DNA of 64,000 nucleotides, from contig CAKUED010000009.1 in the NCBI GenBank assembly GCA_934646005.1, positions 41,116 to 105,115 on the forward strand, read 5' to 3'. Shown here in pieces: positions 1 through 8,098 of the stretch; the first letter of the stretch is position 1; every line of letters begins with the position of its first letter. Below the pieces are notes generated by a model. That model did not search any database. It was not told where the DNA came from and was given only the letters and a program-made list of their open reading frames with translations. This DNA comes from an uncultured Oscillospiraceae bacterium (lineage in GTDB: Bacteria; Bacillota; Clostridia; Oscillospirales; Oscillospiraceae). A program made the translations under genes and the position numbers.

Positions 1-1171
1 GCCGCTCAATGGGGTAGCTGCCGCGGAACATTTGCAGCAGCACCGTGCAGATCGACCCCAGCATCGGCGCTTCGTCGCCAAAGCTGGAACGGACAAAGCG
101 CGGACGGGTGCGGTTCTGGTGCATGGCGACGTTCATGCGCACGACCAGCTTTTCCATCTCGCCGAGCAGCTCCTCGGGCAGAAACACGCCGTCGTGCCCC
201 AGAATGACCAGCGGCACGCTGATGAGGTTGAGATAATTATTGATGCCGTACGCCAGACGGCTGGCGGCGTTATAAAAAATGGTATACGCCGTGCGGTCGC
301 GCATGGCAAGCTGCACCGCCTGCGAAAGGTTCGCGGGGCGCACGCCGCATTCCTGCTCGATGCGGTGCAGGATGGCAGTCGTGCTGGCGTAGAGCTCCAG
401 ACAGCCGTTGCTGCCGCAGTTGCAGTGCGGACCGTCGGAATCGACGGAGATGTGCCCCATTTCGCCGCAGGCGTCCAGCGGCTCGTGGTGCATGACTGTC
501 GCCGCGCCGAGACCGTTCGTCACGCCGACGTAGAGAAAGCTCTCCTCCTGCCGCCCCCAGCCGAAATACAACTCGCACAGCCCCGCCGCCTGCATATCAT
601 TATAAACATACACGGGAAAGCCGAAGCGTGCCTCCAGCGGCTCGCGCAGCTCCATGGACTGGACGCCGAAAAAGTCGGTGATGTAGGCGATGCCGCTGTT
701 TTCGGGATTCACGACGCCCGCGGCGGAGATGCCCAGCCCGCAGCATGGGCGCGTGGTGCAGGCGAGGAGCTGCCGGACGATCGAGAAGATCTTTTTGAGA
801 ATGGACTGCTCCGTCTCACCCTCGTCCAGCGTGCAGTGCGCGCGCCCGAGCGGGTGCAGCGACAGATTGCTGAGGATGCCGAACACGTTGCACTTCGTTA
901 GCAGCACGCCCGCCACGACGGGCGAATCCGGCGCGATGCGCAGGAGCATCGGCGTGCGCCCCGGCGCTTTGATGTGCGACTGCGGCGTGACCTCCTCAAT
1001 GAGGCGCGCGCCGAGCAATTCGCTGGTGATGTTCGTGACGGTCATCGGGGACAGGCACAGCCGCTCCGACAGCTCGCTGCGCGTGATGGACGGCGCGGTG
1101 CACAGCAGCCGCAGCACGGACGCGCGGTTGCGCTCCTTGACCTCGCTGAGATTGATACCGGCTTTTTTCAT
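1..1171 (-). CDS. ROK-family transcriptional regulator (3' end cut by window edge)
   Basis: The reading frame is open from the ATG at 1171 to the window edge, about 390 codons, close to full length for ROK repressors. An N-terminal winged helix-turn-helix (around residues 12-60, with LSERLCLSPMTVTNI) is followed by a sugar-kinase-like ROK domain carrying the zinc motif CNCGSNGCLE. A ribosome site GGAGGCGG precedes the ATG. ROK regulators bind a sugar or sugar phosphate and control nearby catabolic genes, so this one probably governs part of the adjacent locus. The gene has the same orientation as the deaminase-like gene upstream of it, with a terminator between them. The ligand is unknown. 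Confidence 0.88.
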   Translation of the reverse strand, partial: MKKAGINLSEVKERNRASVLRLLCTAPSITRSELSERLCLSPMTVTNITSELLGARLIEEVTPQSHIKAPGRTPMLLRIAPDSPVVAGVLLTKCNVFGILSNLSLHPLGRAHCTLDEGETEQSILKKIFSIVRQLLACTTRPCCGLGISAAGVVNPENSGIAYITDFFGVQSMELREPLEARFGFPVYVYNDMQAAGLCELYFGWGRQEESFLYVGVTNGLGAATVMHHEPLDACGEMGHISVDSDGPHCNCGSNGCLELYASTTAILHRIEQECGVRPANLSQAVQLAMRDRTAYTIFYNAASRLAYGINNYLNLISVPLVILGHDGVFLPEELLGEMEKLVVRMNVAMHQNRTRPRFVRSSFGDEAPMLGSICTVLLQMFRGSYPIER

Positions 1172-1212
1172 GATACACCGCCTCCTTTATACGCGCAATG
1201 AAGCCCCGATGC

Positions 1213-1247
1213 CCGAAAACCCCCGGTTTTTGCACCGGGGGTTTCGG
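1213..1247 (-). terminator. Rho-independent terminator after the deaminase-like gene
   Basis: Stem aaacccccggt/accgggggttt with a 6-nt loop, extended by three more pairs past a single bulge. On the minus strand it is followed by TTTT. It lies between the end of the gene at 1291 and the ROK start at 1171, so the two probably have separate transcripts. Confidence 0.6.
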
Positions 1248-1290
1248 AATGAATGGGAAATGAAGAAAATGAAAATGGTGGATATTAAAG

Positions 1291-2241
1291 TTAGTTGGTA
1301 TCCGCGCAGAGAGGACCAGCCAGCTCTTCCATGTAGAACAGCTTGCCGGGCATGGTGGGGATGTTGCTGGAGGTGACGTAGCGGCACGGACCGTAGCGCA
1401 GCGTCATCCAGAAGCTCATGCCCTGCCACTGCATCCCGCGGGACAGAACGCCGTCCGCGCCGCCGATGGCGTAGTCGGAGTTGAAGATGATCCACGGGCC
1501 GATGGTGTTGGCATAGCACGGAATGAGCGGCCAGGAGGAGCGGAACGACGTGATGGCGTTCTGCTCGATGGTGAACGGATGCAGGCGCGCGCCGATGCGG
1601 TAGGGCGCAGCCTTCCACTCGTCGTCAGACTTGTAGTCGCCGGCAAAGTGCGGCTCCCAGAACGCGATGTGGCACATACGGCCGATGCCGTACACCAGCA
1701 CCTGCTTCGCGCCCTCCGCCTTGAGCGCCTTGATCTTTTCGGGATAGGTGGGCAGGTTTTCTCTGGTTGCAAAGTTGCGCTGCTCGGGCGGAACGGTCAG
1801 CTCGCCCAGCGGGTTATAGAACGCGCCGAGCATGGCGTTCTGGAACGCAGCGGGGTCGCTCGCGGGCAGGGTGTTGCCCTCGGCGTCGGACCACTCGTCC
1901 ATGTTGAAGCCGTAGACGTGCTTGCAGTCCACGTTCCACGCCTTCAGGAAATAGACCGCCCACTTGTACATACCCATCGGGCCGACCGGCAGGATGAGGA
2001 TGAGCTTGCGCCCTTCTTCCTTGGTGAGCTTGATCTGCATGGCGATCTCATGACCCATGTAGACGCCGAACTCTTCGAGATTCGTGCATTTGACGGGCGC
2101 AAAGTCCTTGTTCCAGAAGCTCTGGCGCTCCTCCACGGACGCGGGATCGTTCGTGACGCACTTGTGGATCTTTTCAATGTCCCAGCCTTCCGGCAGGACC
2201 TCGCTGAAATAGGAGCCCTTCAGGGTGTCGAGCATATTCAT
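1291..2241 (-). CDS. Glucosamine-6-phosphate deaminase-like protein (NagB/RpiA fold), divergent active site
   Basis: 316 residues from the ATG at 2241, which has AGGAGG at suitable distance; longer upstream starts lack a ribosome site. The NagB landmarks are recognisable: MDEW around residue 114 matches the MDEY region and GIGRMCHIAFWEP (185-197) matches GIGxDGHIAFNEP. The catalytic Asp-Gly of that motif is replaced by Met-Cys, while the His and Glu remain. Family knowledge says the Asp is the ring-opening or proton-transfer residue, so ordinary GlcN6P deamination is doubtful. It may act on another amino-sugar phosphate or be an isomerase. It has its own strong promoter at 2296-2325. Confidence 0.75.
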   Translation of the reverse strand: MNMLDTLKGSYFSEVLPEGWDIEKIHKCVTNDPASVEERQSFWNKDFAPVKCTNLEEFGVYMGHEIAMQIKLTKEEGRKLILILPVGPMGMYKWAVYFLKAWNVDCKHVYGFNMDEWSDAEGNTLPASDPAAFQNAMLGAFYNPLGELTVPPEQRNFATRENLPTYPEKIKALKAEGAKQVLVYGIGRMCHIAFWEPHFAGDYKSDDEWKAAPYRIGARLHPFTIEQNAITSFRSSWPLIPCYANTIGPWIIFNSDYAIGGADGVLSRGMQWQGMSFWMTLRYGPCRYVTSSNIPTMPGKLFYMEELAGPLCADTN

Positions 2242-2295
2242 AGTAGTTCCTCCTTTTGCCCTGCCGGAGCAGGGGACTTTTTTCCTTGCGCGTCC

Positions 2296-2325
2296 ATCAT
2301 AGCACCCGCGCGGGGGCGCTGTCAA
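2296..2325 (-). promoter_or_regulatory. Sigma-70 promoter for the deaminase-like gene
   Basis: On the minus strand TTGACA, an 18-nt spacer and TATGAT. The spacer holds the GC palindrome cccgcgcggg, a possible operator. The predicted start gives a leader of about 50 nt. Confidence 0.6.
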
Positions 2326-2713
2326 TGATTTATAAATAGAATTTAAGAATTGATTTTTAGGCATTTTTCACAGTTTTCCGAAAAAGCGGCGCTGTTTCAG
2401 CAGGGGAAAATCGACACGCGCAGGCGGGAAACAACTTTAGTATAGCGTTTATGCACGTTTTGTCGAATCCGAACGGCGAAAGCCGGGCGGCTTTTGTGGA
2501 ATACACCATGGCGCGCGGCACGCTTTCTAAAAAGCTTGGAAAAAGGACTGCCGATTTCCTGACGGGTTTTAGTTCATTTGTTTTATAAAATAATTGTACA
2601 AATCCGAGCCGAAATTTTGCCGGATTCTCGGCGAAATAGCTAATAGCCCCAGGGTCGATTTCGATAATAATCCACAAAATTTGTGATTTCGTAAACAGAT
2701 TTTAGAAAATATA

Positions 2714-2743
2714 TTGACAGCGGAACGTTTCAAGGGGTATATT
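2714..2743 (+). promoter_or_regulatory. Plus-strand sigma-70 promoter facing the back of the CBM9-like gene
   Basis: TTGACA, an 18-nt spacer and TATATT. It fires rightward, antisense to the CBM9-like gene at 2780-3382 and toward the deacetylase at 3519. Sequence match only. Confidence 0.5.
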
Positions 2744-2779
2744 GCAGGTACAGCAAGCGTTGCGCCAGCTTTTTCCGGC

Positions 2780-3382
2780 TTATTGCAGGAGCATCTGACC
2801 GAAATCGCACGGGCGATGGAAGTCCGGCATTTCGCTGGTGACGGGATTCCACGAGTAATAATGCGGCTGCGGCGTGAGCTCGCCGCACTTGAAGCAGTTG
2901 GCGCGCAGCGCCGTTCCGGGCGTGAGTGCGAAGTCCGGCACAAAGCGCCGCACGAACGCGACCGGCACGCGGAACGTCAGCTCCCAGCCGTCTGCGGTAC
3001 GCGCGGGGCGCGGCGCGAACAGCGCCTGCTCGTCCTGCACGAGCAGACGCACCGAATCGCAGCGGTTCGGACCAAAGCCGAGGTAAAGCTGCCCGTTGGG
3101 ATTCCACTCAAAGTTAAAGTAGCGGTCGTCTCCCGCCGTTGGGCAGAAGAAAAATTCCATGCAGCTATCCTCGCAGACCATGCAGCCCGGCGTTTTGTGC
3201 TCGGCGCGGATGTTCTGCTCGCGGACGGACAGGCGGACATACAGCGCGGCATCGTCGTAACAGACCTGCGCCTGCATCGCAATATCCGCGGGCGGCAGCC
3301 ACAGACATTCGTCCACGGCAAGGGCGGGCACGTCCTGCCAGTGGAGCTTGGCGGGGCGGCGGATGATGGTGTAAGTTTTCAT
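2780..3382 (-). CDS. Carbohydrate-binding family 9 (CBM9)-like protein
   Basis: 200 residues from the ATG at 3382. The whole chain resembles the stand-alone CBM9-like/DOMON-type beta-sandwich proteins found in sugar-utilisation loci. Visible traits are a central ligand-face stretch with CMEFFFCP and YFNFEWNPNGQ (around residues 76-97) and a C-terminal HYYSWNP element. There is no signal peptide, so it is predicted to be cytoplasmic. It is divergent from the deacetylase gene at 3519. The role may be binding or remodelling of a sugar intermediate; no catalytic residues are evident. Confidence 0.7.
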   Translation of the reverse strand: MKTYTIIRRPAKLHWQDVPALAVDECLWLPPADIAMQAQVCYDDAALYVRLSVREQNIRAEHKTPGCMVCEDSCMEFFFCPTAGDDRYFNFEWNPNGQLYLGFGPNRCDSVRLLVQDEQALFAPRPARTADGWELTFRVPVAFVRRFVPDFALTPGTALRANCFKCGELTPQPHYYSWNPVTSEMPDFHRPCDFGQMLLQ

Positions 3383-3486
3383 AAAGACAGCCTCCGTTTT
3401 CTGTTTTTGCAGGTGTTGCCTTCCACTGTAACGGTTTGACGGCGGCTTGTCCATACAGCAGGTTGCCTGTTTTTTGAGAGGAATTT

Positions 3487-3494
3487 TTGTACAA
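3487..3494. promoter_or_regulatory. TTGTACAA palindrome overlapping the deacetylase promoter region
   Basis: An 8-bp perfect palindrome 25 bp upstream of the deacetylase ATG, overlapping a TACAAT -10-like hexamer. An identical palindrome lies at 2594-2601 and a one-base variant (TTATACAA) sits near 16597. This could be an operator for a local regulator; short palindromes also occur by chance. Confidence 0.3.
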
Positions 3495-3518
3495 TAGTGA
3501 CGAAAAGGAGAGCGAATC

Positions 3519-4229
3519 ATGAAAGTTTTGGGCATCGGATGCCATCCCGACGATCTGGAGATCGCCTGCGGCGGCACGCTGCGCAAGTATTTTGAGCAGG
3601 GCGCGGACGTATATATGTGTCATGTTGCCAACGGCAATCAGGGGCACGTCGTGATCGAGCCGGACCCGCTGGCAGCGATCCGCACGAAGGAAGCCGAAGC
3701 CTCCGGCGCGATGCTGGGCGCGAAGGAAGTATTCAATATCAATGTGGGCGATATGCTGGTGGACAGCCACGACCCCGCCGTGATGGACGCGGTGGCGGAT
3801 GTGGTGCGCTACGTCCGCCCGGACGTCATCCTCACGCATAACCCGCAGGACTATATGCAGGACCATGTGGAGACGAGCCACATCGCCACGAACGCGAGCT
3901 TCTGCTCCGGGCTCTCTCACCGTCCGCGCAAGTACGAGCCGTACAACAGCTTTATCCCCGTGTTCTTTATGGACACGCTCGCGGGCGTGGACTTCCAGCC
4001 CACGCACTATGTGGACATCAGCGCCCAGATCGAGACGAAGCTCAATGCTCTGCGCTGCCACGAGTCGCAGCTCAAGTGGATGTTTGAGCATGACGGCATC
4101 GACTTTGCCGACATGGTGAAAACGTGCTCGAAGTACCGCGGCTATCAGTGCGGCGTGGCATTTGCCGAGGGCTTCCGCCCGTATAATGTCTATCCCCGGT
4201 ACAGCACCAAGCATCTGCTGCCGGACTGA
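3519..4229 (+). CDS. PIG-L/LmbE-family N-deacetylase, copy 1
   Basis: 236 residues. The zinc motif HPDD is at residues 9-12 (GIGCHPDDLEIACGGTL), and further ligand histidines are seen in DHVETSH (around 115-121), as in GlcNAc-PI, mycothiol-pathway and bacillithiol-pathway deacetylases. No signal peptide, so it acts in the cytoplasm. It probably removes an acyl group from an N-acylated amino sugar or cyclitol. AAGGAG precedes the ATG. The ceramidase-like gene follows after 19 bp, suggesting an operon. It is about 87% identical by eye to the protein at 16827-17534. Confidence 0.9.
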   Translation: MKVLGIGCHPDDLEIACGGTLRKYFEQGADVYMCHVANGNQGHVVIEPDPLAAIRTKEAEASGAMLGAKEVFNINVGDMLVDSHDPAVMDAVADVVRYVRPDVILTHNPQDYMQDHVETSHIATNASFCSGLSHRPRKYEPYNSFIPVFFMDTLAGVDFQPTHYVDISAQIETKLNALRCHESQLKWMFEHDGIDFADMVKTCSKYRGYQCGVAFAEGFRPYNVYPRYSTKHLLPD

Positions 4230-4248
4230 GCAGGAGGGAACGGCTATT

Positions 4249-5589
4249 ATGAAATTCAGTGCCGGTTCAGTTGTCATCACCGCGCCCATCGGCGTGCCGC
4301 TGGCGGGCAACGGTCGTGCCGACGCCGCCTCGCGCGGCATCCACGACGATCTGCGCGCCAACATTCTGTATATGGAGTCTCAGGGGCAGAAGCTGCTGTT
4401 TATCAGCCTCGACCTGCTGGGTCTGCTGCAAACGCACTGCGACGCCATCAAAGACCGCATCTGCGCGGGCTGTGACGTGCCGCGCGACGGCATCAACATT
4501 TTTGCGACCCATACGCATTCCGGTCCGAACACCCTGCGCATTTTTGACTATTTCCTGACGCAGGAGCAATTGGACGAGTGCGACAAATATCTCGACTGGC
4601 TCGTGCCGACCGTCGCGGACGCGGCGCTGGGCGTGATCGAAAGAGCGCAGCCCGGCAAGCTGGCATACGGGCACGACGTGCTGGAGGGCTTTTCGTTCTG
4701 CCGCCGCATCGTTTTGAAGGACGGCAGCTTCCACATGGTCTTTGAGGACTATGACCACGCGCAGATCGACCATCTGGCAGGTCCGAACGGCAACCCCATC
4801 ATGAGTGTCTTCGCCTTCGCCGATCCCGACGATACCGTCCGGGCGGTGATGGTGCACTACACCAGCCATCCCGCGGTCGTGTGCGGCGAGGACTGGCTGT
4901 ATACGCGCGACTATATCGACGCGCTGAACGTGGAGCTGCAAAAGCGCTTCGGCAAGGACACCGTCGTTCTGTACGCCAACGGCGCGCAGGGCAATCAGGT
5001 CGCCGCCGACCCCTACCACCCGTTCATCACCGGCTGGGAGGAATCCGAGCGCGTGGGCAAGGCGCTTGCCGAGGGCGCAAAGCGCATCATCTCGCGCCTG
5101 CTGATGGAAAAGAAATTCACGGACGATGTGACGATCCGCGCCGAACGGCGCACGGTCACGCTGCCGGTGCGCACGGTCGCGCAGGCGGATATTGACCACG
5201 CGCACGCGCTCATGGAGCATATCCCCGACAAGGTCGTGCTGCACGGGCTCGACCCGCGCGTGGAGGCGAGCAGCATCCTCAAGATGGCGGAGTATCCGCT
5301 CAAGGAGGAAGAGGTCGTCATCCAGGGCGTGCGCATCGGCGAACAGGTGATCGTCACCTTCCCCGGCGAGGTATTTCTGGAGTACGGTCTGCGTGTCATG
5401 CGCGCAAGTGCGCGCGACGTGATCGTGTTCGGACTGGCAAACGCCTACGTCGGCTACATCCCCATCCCCGAGGCCTTCTCGCAGGGCGGCTATGAGGTCA
5501 AGACCTCCGTCGGCTCGAGCCGCTTCGCCCCGAACGCGGGCGACCTCCTCGCCGAGGGCTGCTGCAAGTTGGTACAGGAATTGTCGTAA
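4249..5589 (+). CDS. Neutral/alkaline ceramidase-like hydrolase (N-terminal domain family)
   Basis: 446 residues from the ATG at 4249, preceded by CAGGAGGG. Features shared with the neutral ceramidase fold are THTHSGP (around residue 93), the region around YTSHPAVV, and a C-terminal core ending in a loop near GGYEVKTS. No signal peptide is present, unlike secreted ceramidases. At the place where ceramidases have the GDxSPN catalytic serine, this protein reads NGAQGNQ, so classical ceramidase activity is unlikely. With the deacetylase immediately upstream, amide or phosphate hydrolysis on a sugar-derived substrate is the best inference. Confidence 0.75.
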   Translation: MKFSAGSVVITAPIGVPLAGNGRADAASRGIHDDLRANILYMESQGQKLLFISLDLLGLLQTHCDAIKDRICAGCDVPRDGINIFATHTHSGPNTLRIFDYFLTQEQLDECDKYLDWLVPTVADAALGVIERAQPGKLAYGHDVLEGFSFCRRIVLKDGSFHMVFEDYDHAQIDHLAGPNGNPIMSVFAFADPDDTVRAVMVHYTSHPAVVCGEDWLYTRDYIDALNVELQKRFGKDTVVLYANGAQGNQVAADPYHPFITGWEESERVGKALAEGAKRIISRLLMEKKFTDDVTIRAERRTVTLPVRTVAQADIDHAHALMEHIPDKVVLHGLDPRVEASSILKMAEYPLKEEEVVIQGVRIGEQVIVTFPGEVFLEYGLRVMRASARDVIVFGLANAYVGYIPIPEAFSQGGYEVKTSVGSSRFAPNAGDLLAEGCCKLVQELS

Positions 5590-5600
5590 AATCGCAAAAA

Positions 5601-5629
5601 GCAGCGCCGATGAAATTCACCGGCGCTGC
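5601..5629 (-). terminator. Terminator of the second ROK gene
   Basis: Perfect 9-bp stem gcagcgccg/cggcgctgc with an 11-nt loop. On the minus strand it is followed by TTTTT. It lies between the convergent ends at 5589 and 5641. Confidence 0.75.
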
Positions 5630-5640
5630 CCCCAATAGAT

Positions 5641-6837
5641 TTAAGTACGAGAAAAGATCGCCTGTAACGTCTGCATTACCGCCGCCTGACGCACATCCTC
5701 GGCGCGGCAGTCAAAAAGCTGCAGGTCGAGCTGCTGCGACGCAGTGAGGACGTGAAATTCCTGCCGGAGCGTGCGCTGCAAGAGCAGCAGGAATGGTGCC
5801 CCGAGCTGCTGCGGCAGCCCGCCGAGCCGCACCGCCCGCACGCCGAGCAGATTCACCAGCGACACGAGCGCGCAGTCAAGATCGCGTGCATACGCGTGCA
5901 GGCACGAGCGCACCGCCGCGTCGCCGTCGGAAAAGGCTTTTGCGATCTGACGAAGCTGCGCGTCGAGCGGCTCGACGCCGTCGGGCACTTCGCAATCGGG
6001 CGTAAAGCCCGCCGCCTTCAGCCGCGCGAGCAGCGCGGTCGCGGAACAGAACGTTTCGAGACATCCGCGGTTTCCGCAGTTACACAGCGGGCCGCAGCGG
6101 TCGATCGAGATATGCCCCGCCTCCACCGGGATGCTCTGCCCGCCGGGCAGGATGACGCCGGCGTCGATGCCCTCCTGAATGGTCATCACCAGCAGCGGCA
6201 GCGGCGGCTCGCGCATATCGTGCACGAACGCGGAATACGCCGTGGCGGCGGCGCTGTTGGAGAGCATCACACGCGCGGACGCAAATGCCTCGCGCAGGTC
6301 GCGCAGCAGCGTGGGGCTGCTCTTGCGCCAGTTTTCAATGACGGCGGAAAAGCCCAGCCGCCCCGACTCCCGGTCAAACAGACCGGGGTAGAGCACATGG
6401 ATGCCGAGCAGCTGCGCATCCGCGAGCGACAGCGCTTCGAGCTGTGTGCGAAGCTGCCGGATCACGGGCTCGCTCTCCTGCGCCATACGGCTGCTGCGAA
6501 GCTGCGCGAGCTTGCCGAGACAGATGTCGTAAACGCTCAGGATATAGCCCCCGCCGGTGATCTCCAGCGTGGCGACCGCGCCGCGCCGGGCGTTGATGGC
6601 GAGATTGACCGGGCGGCGGCCGCGCCGCTCTTCCGAAACGCTTACGCCCAGCTCTACGAGCCAGCCGCCCTGTAACAGCTCGTCCACGAGCACCGTCACC
6701 GTCGCCGGTGACAGCCCGGACGTTTTTGCCAGCTCCGCGCGCGAGATCGGTGCGAGCCGCCGGACGAGATCGAACAGCAGCGTGGCGTTGCGGTCCTTGC
6801 CGGACTGGCGCGCGGCGTCTGCCTGAATGCGGATCAT
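5641..6837 (-). CDS. ROK-family transcriptional regulator
   Basis: 398 residues. A winged helix-turn-helix (around residues 20-75, SRAELAKTSGLSPATVTVL) precedes a ROK domain with the zinc motif CNCGNRGCLE (around 254-263). It is divergent from the ABC importer operon at 7064, the usual arrangement for a repressor of its own transporter. It differs in sequence from the ROK protein at the left edge, so two separate sugar signals may be read by this locus. The ligand is unknown. Confidence 0.9.
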   Translation of the reverse strand: MIRIQADAARQSGKDRNATLLFDLVRRLAPISRAELAKTSGLSPATVTVLVDELLQGGWLVELGVSVSEERRGRRPVNLAINARRGAVATLEITGGGYILSVYDICLGKLAQLRSSRMAQESEPVIRQLRTQLEALSLADAQLLGIHVLYPGLFDRESGRLGFSAVIENWRKSSPTLLRDLREAFASARVMLSNSAAATAYSAFVHDMREPPLPLLVMTIQEGIDAGVILPGGQSIPVEAGHISIDRCGPLCNCGNRGCLETFCSATALLARLKAAGFTPDCEVPDGVEPLDAQLRQIAKAFSDGDAAVRSCLHAYARDLDCALVSLVNLLGVRAVRLGGLPQQLGAPFLLLLQRTLRQEFHVLTASQQLDLQLFDCRAEDVRQAAVMQTLQAIFSRT

Positions 6838-6967
6838 AATGCCGCCCCCCTTAACCTTGAATTTTGGTTTTTCCCGCGAGGATCAGACGCGGGTCAAACT
6901 GGAAGATATATTTTAGCACATCCGCCGCCGGAAAGCAAGATTTCCCCCAAAAACCGGCAGTGGACAG

Positions 6968-6992
6968 CTCCGACCGCCAAAGGCGGACGGAG
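6968..6992 (+). other. Hairpin in the 5' leader of the first ABC operon
   Basis: Stem ctccgaccgcc/ggcggacggag (one mismatch) with loop aaa, about 70 bp before the permease start. A second palindrome, cccgcg/cgcggg, lies at 6873-6893. Either could be an operator for the divergent ROK regulator or an RNA structure. Confidence 0.35.
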
Positions 6993-7063
6993 GAGCAGCA
7001 AATCGTGGGTAAGACCGCTACGGACCATGCGGCGCTGCCCGAGAAAGCAGGAGGAAAGAAAAA

Positions 7064-8056
7064 ATGAATGCAAACAAAGCGACAACCCTCAACACCAAAA
7101 GTGTCGGCGCACTGCTGAAGGACTGGATGAGCCTCGTTGGCATCGCCATCCTGATCGTCGTGTTCTCGATCATCTCCTACGCCAAGTTCGGCGCGCAGTA
7201 CTTCCTGACGTGGAGCAACTGGAAAAACATCCTGCTGCAAAGCTCGACGGTCGCCATCGTCGCCCTCGGTCAGTCCATCATGCTGCTGACAGGCAACTTT
7301 GACCTGTCGCTGGGTCGTATGGTGTGTCTGACGAGCTGCGTGGGCGCGACCCTGATGGTCAACCACAGCATGGCGCCCGGTCTTGCCATCCTCATCATGT
7401 TCGCCATCGGTCTCACCGTCGGCGCGGTCAACGGTCTGATGGTCGCCTACGTCGGCGTCCCCGCCATGATCGCAACGCTCGGCACGCAGTACATCTGCTA
7501 CGGTCTTGCAAAGCTCATCACGCAGGCTGTTCCTATCCCCAATATGCCGGAGAGCATCATGTTCCTCGGCCGCGGCTATCTCTTCAACACCATCCCCTTC
7601 TGCGTCATCCTCATGCTCGCAGTCTATATCATCGCGCAGTTCGTCACGTCCAAGACCCGCGTCGGCCGTAATCTCTACGCGGTCGGCGGCTCGCGTGAGG
7701 CGGCGTTCTTCTCCGGCATCAACGTCAAGGGCTATCAGTTCGGCACGTTCCTGCTCGGCAGCGTTCTGGCGACGTTCGGCGGTCTGGTCCTGATGTCCCG
7801 CCTCAACTCCGTGGCGGTCACCAACGGTCAGAACTACGAATTTGACGCCGTCATCGGCTCGATCATCGGCGGCGTGTCGCTGGCAGGCGGCAAGGGCCGC
7901 GTCATCGGCACGATGTTCGGCTGCATCTTCCTCAACACGCTCTTTAACGGCTTCTCCCAGATGGGTGTTGACCCGTTCGTGCAGGACGTCCTGAAGGGCA
8001 TCGTCCTTGTGCTTGCCGTCACGCTTGACGTCGCCAGCAACAAGAAGAAGTCCTGA
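7064..8056 (+). CDS. Sugar ABC importer permease (RbsC/BPD_transp_2 family)
   Basis: 330 residues with about eight to ten hydrophobic helices. The family signature region is near residues 215-225 (RNLYAVGGSREAAFFSGIN). AGGAGGAAAG precedes the ATG. It is the first gene of a permease-ATPase-binding protein operon. Only one permease gene is present, so the transporter is expected to use a homodimer. By family it imports ribose, galactose, inositol or similar polyols; the actual substrate is not evident. Confidence 0.9.
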   Translation: MNANKATTLNTKSVGALLKDWMSLVGIAILIVVFSIISYAKFGAQYFLTWSNWKNILLQSSTVAIVALGQSIMLLTGNFDLSLGRMVCLTSCVGATLMVNHSMAPGLAILIMFAIGLTVGAVNGLMVAYVGVPAMIATLGTQYICYGLAKLITQAVPIPNMPESIMFLGRGYLFNTIPFCVILMLAVYIIAQFVTSKTRVGRNLYAVGGSREAAFFSGINVKGYQFGTFLLGSVLATFGGLVLMSRLNSVAVTNGQNYEFDAVIGSIIGGVSLAGGKGRVIGTMFGCIFLNTLFNGFSQMGVDPFVQDVLKGIVLVLAVTLDVASNKKKS

Positions 8057-8098
8057 TCGACCTGACTGTGAAACAAACAGGAAAGGTTGGGTGAACAA

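Larger units (their letters stand above)
2242..2779. other. 538-bp AT-rich intergenic region with promoters on both strands
   Basis: No coding potential was found here. It holds the minus promoter at 2296-2325, a plus promoter at 2714-2743 and a TTGTACAA palindrome at 2594-2601. The stretch around 2584-2743 resembles the region upstream of the second deacetylase (around 16589-16746): both have AAAATAATT(g/a)TACAAA about 130 bp before a TTGACA promoter. Confidence 0.55.

Noticed and set aside
2714..3439. 241-codon plus-strand ORF downstream of the plus promoter
   Set aside because: It is antisense to the CBM9-like gene, has no ribosome site and shows no recognisable domain, so the promoter at 2714 is left without a clear target.
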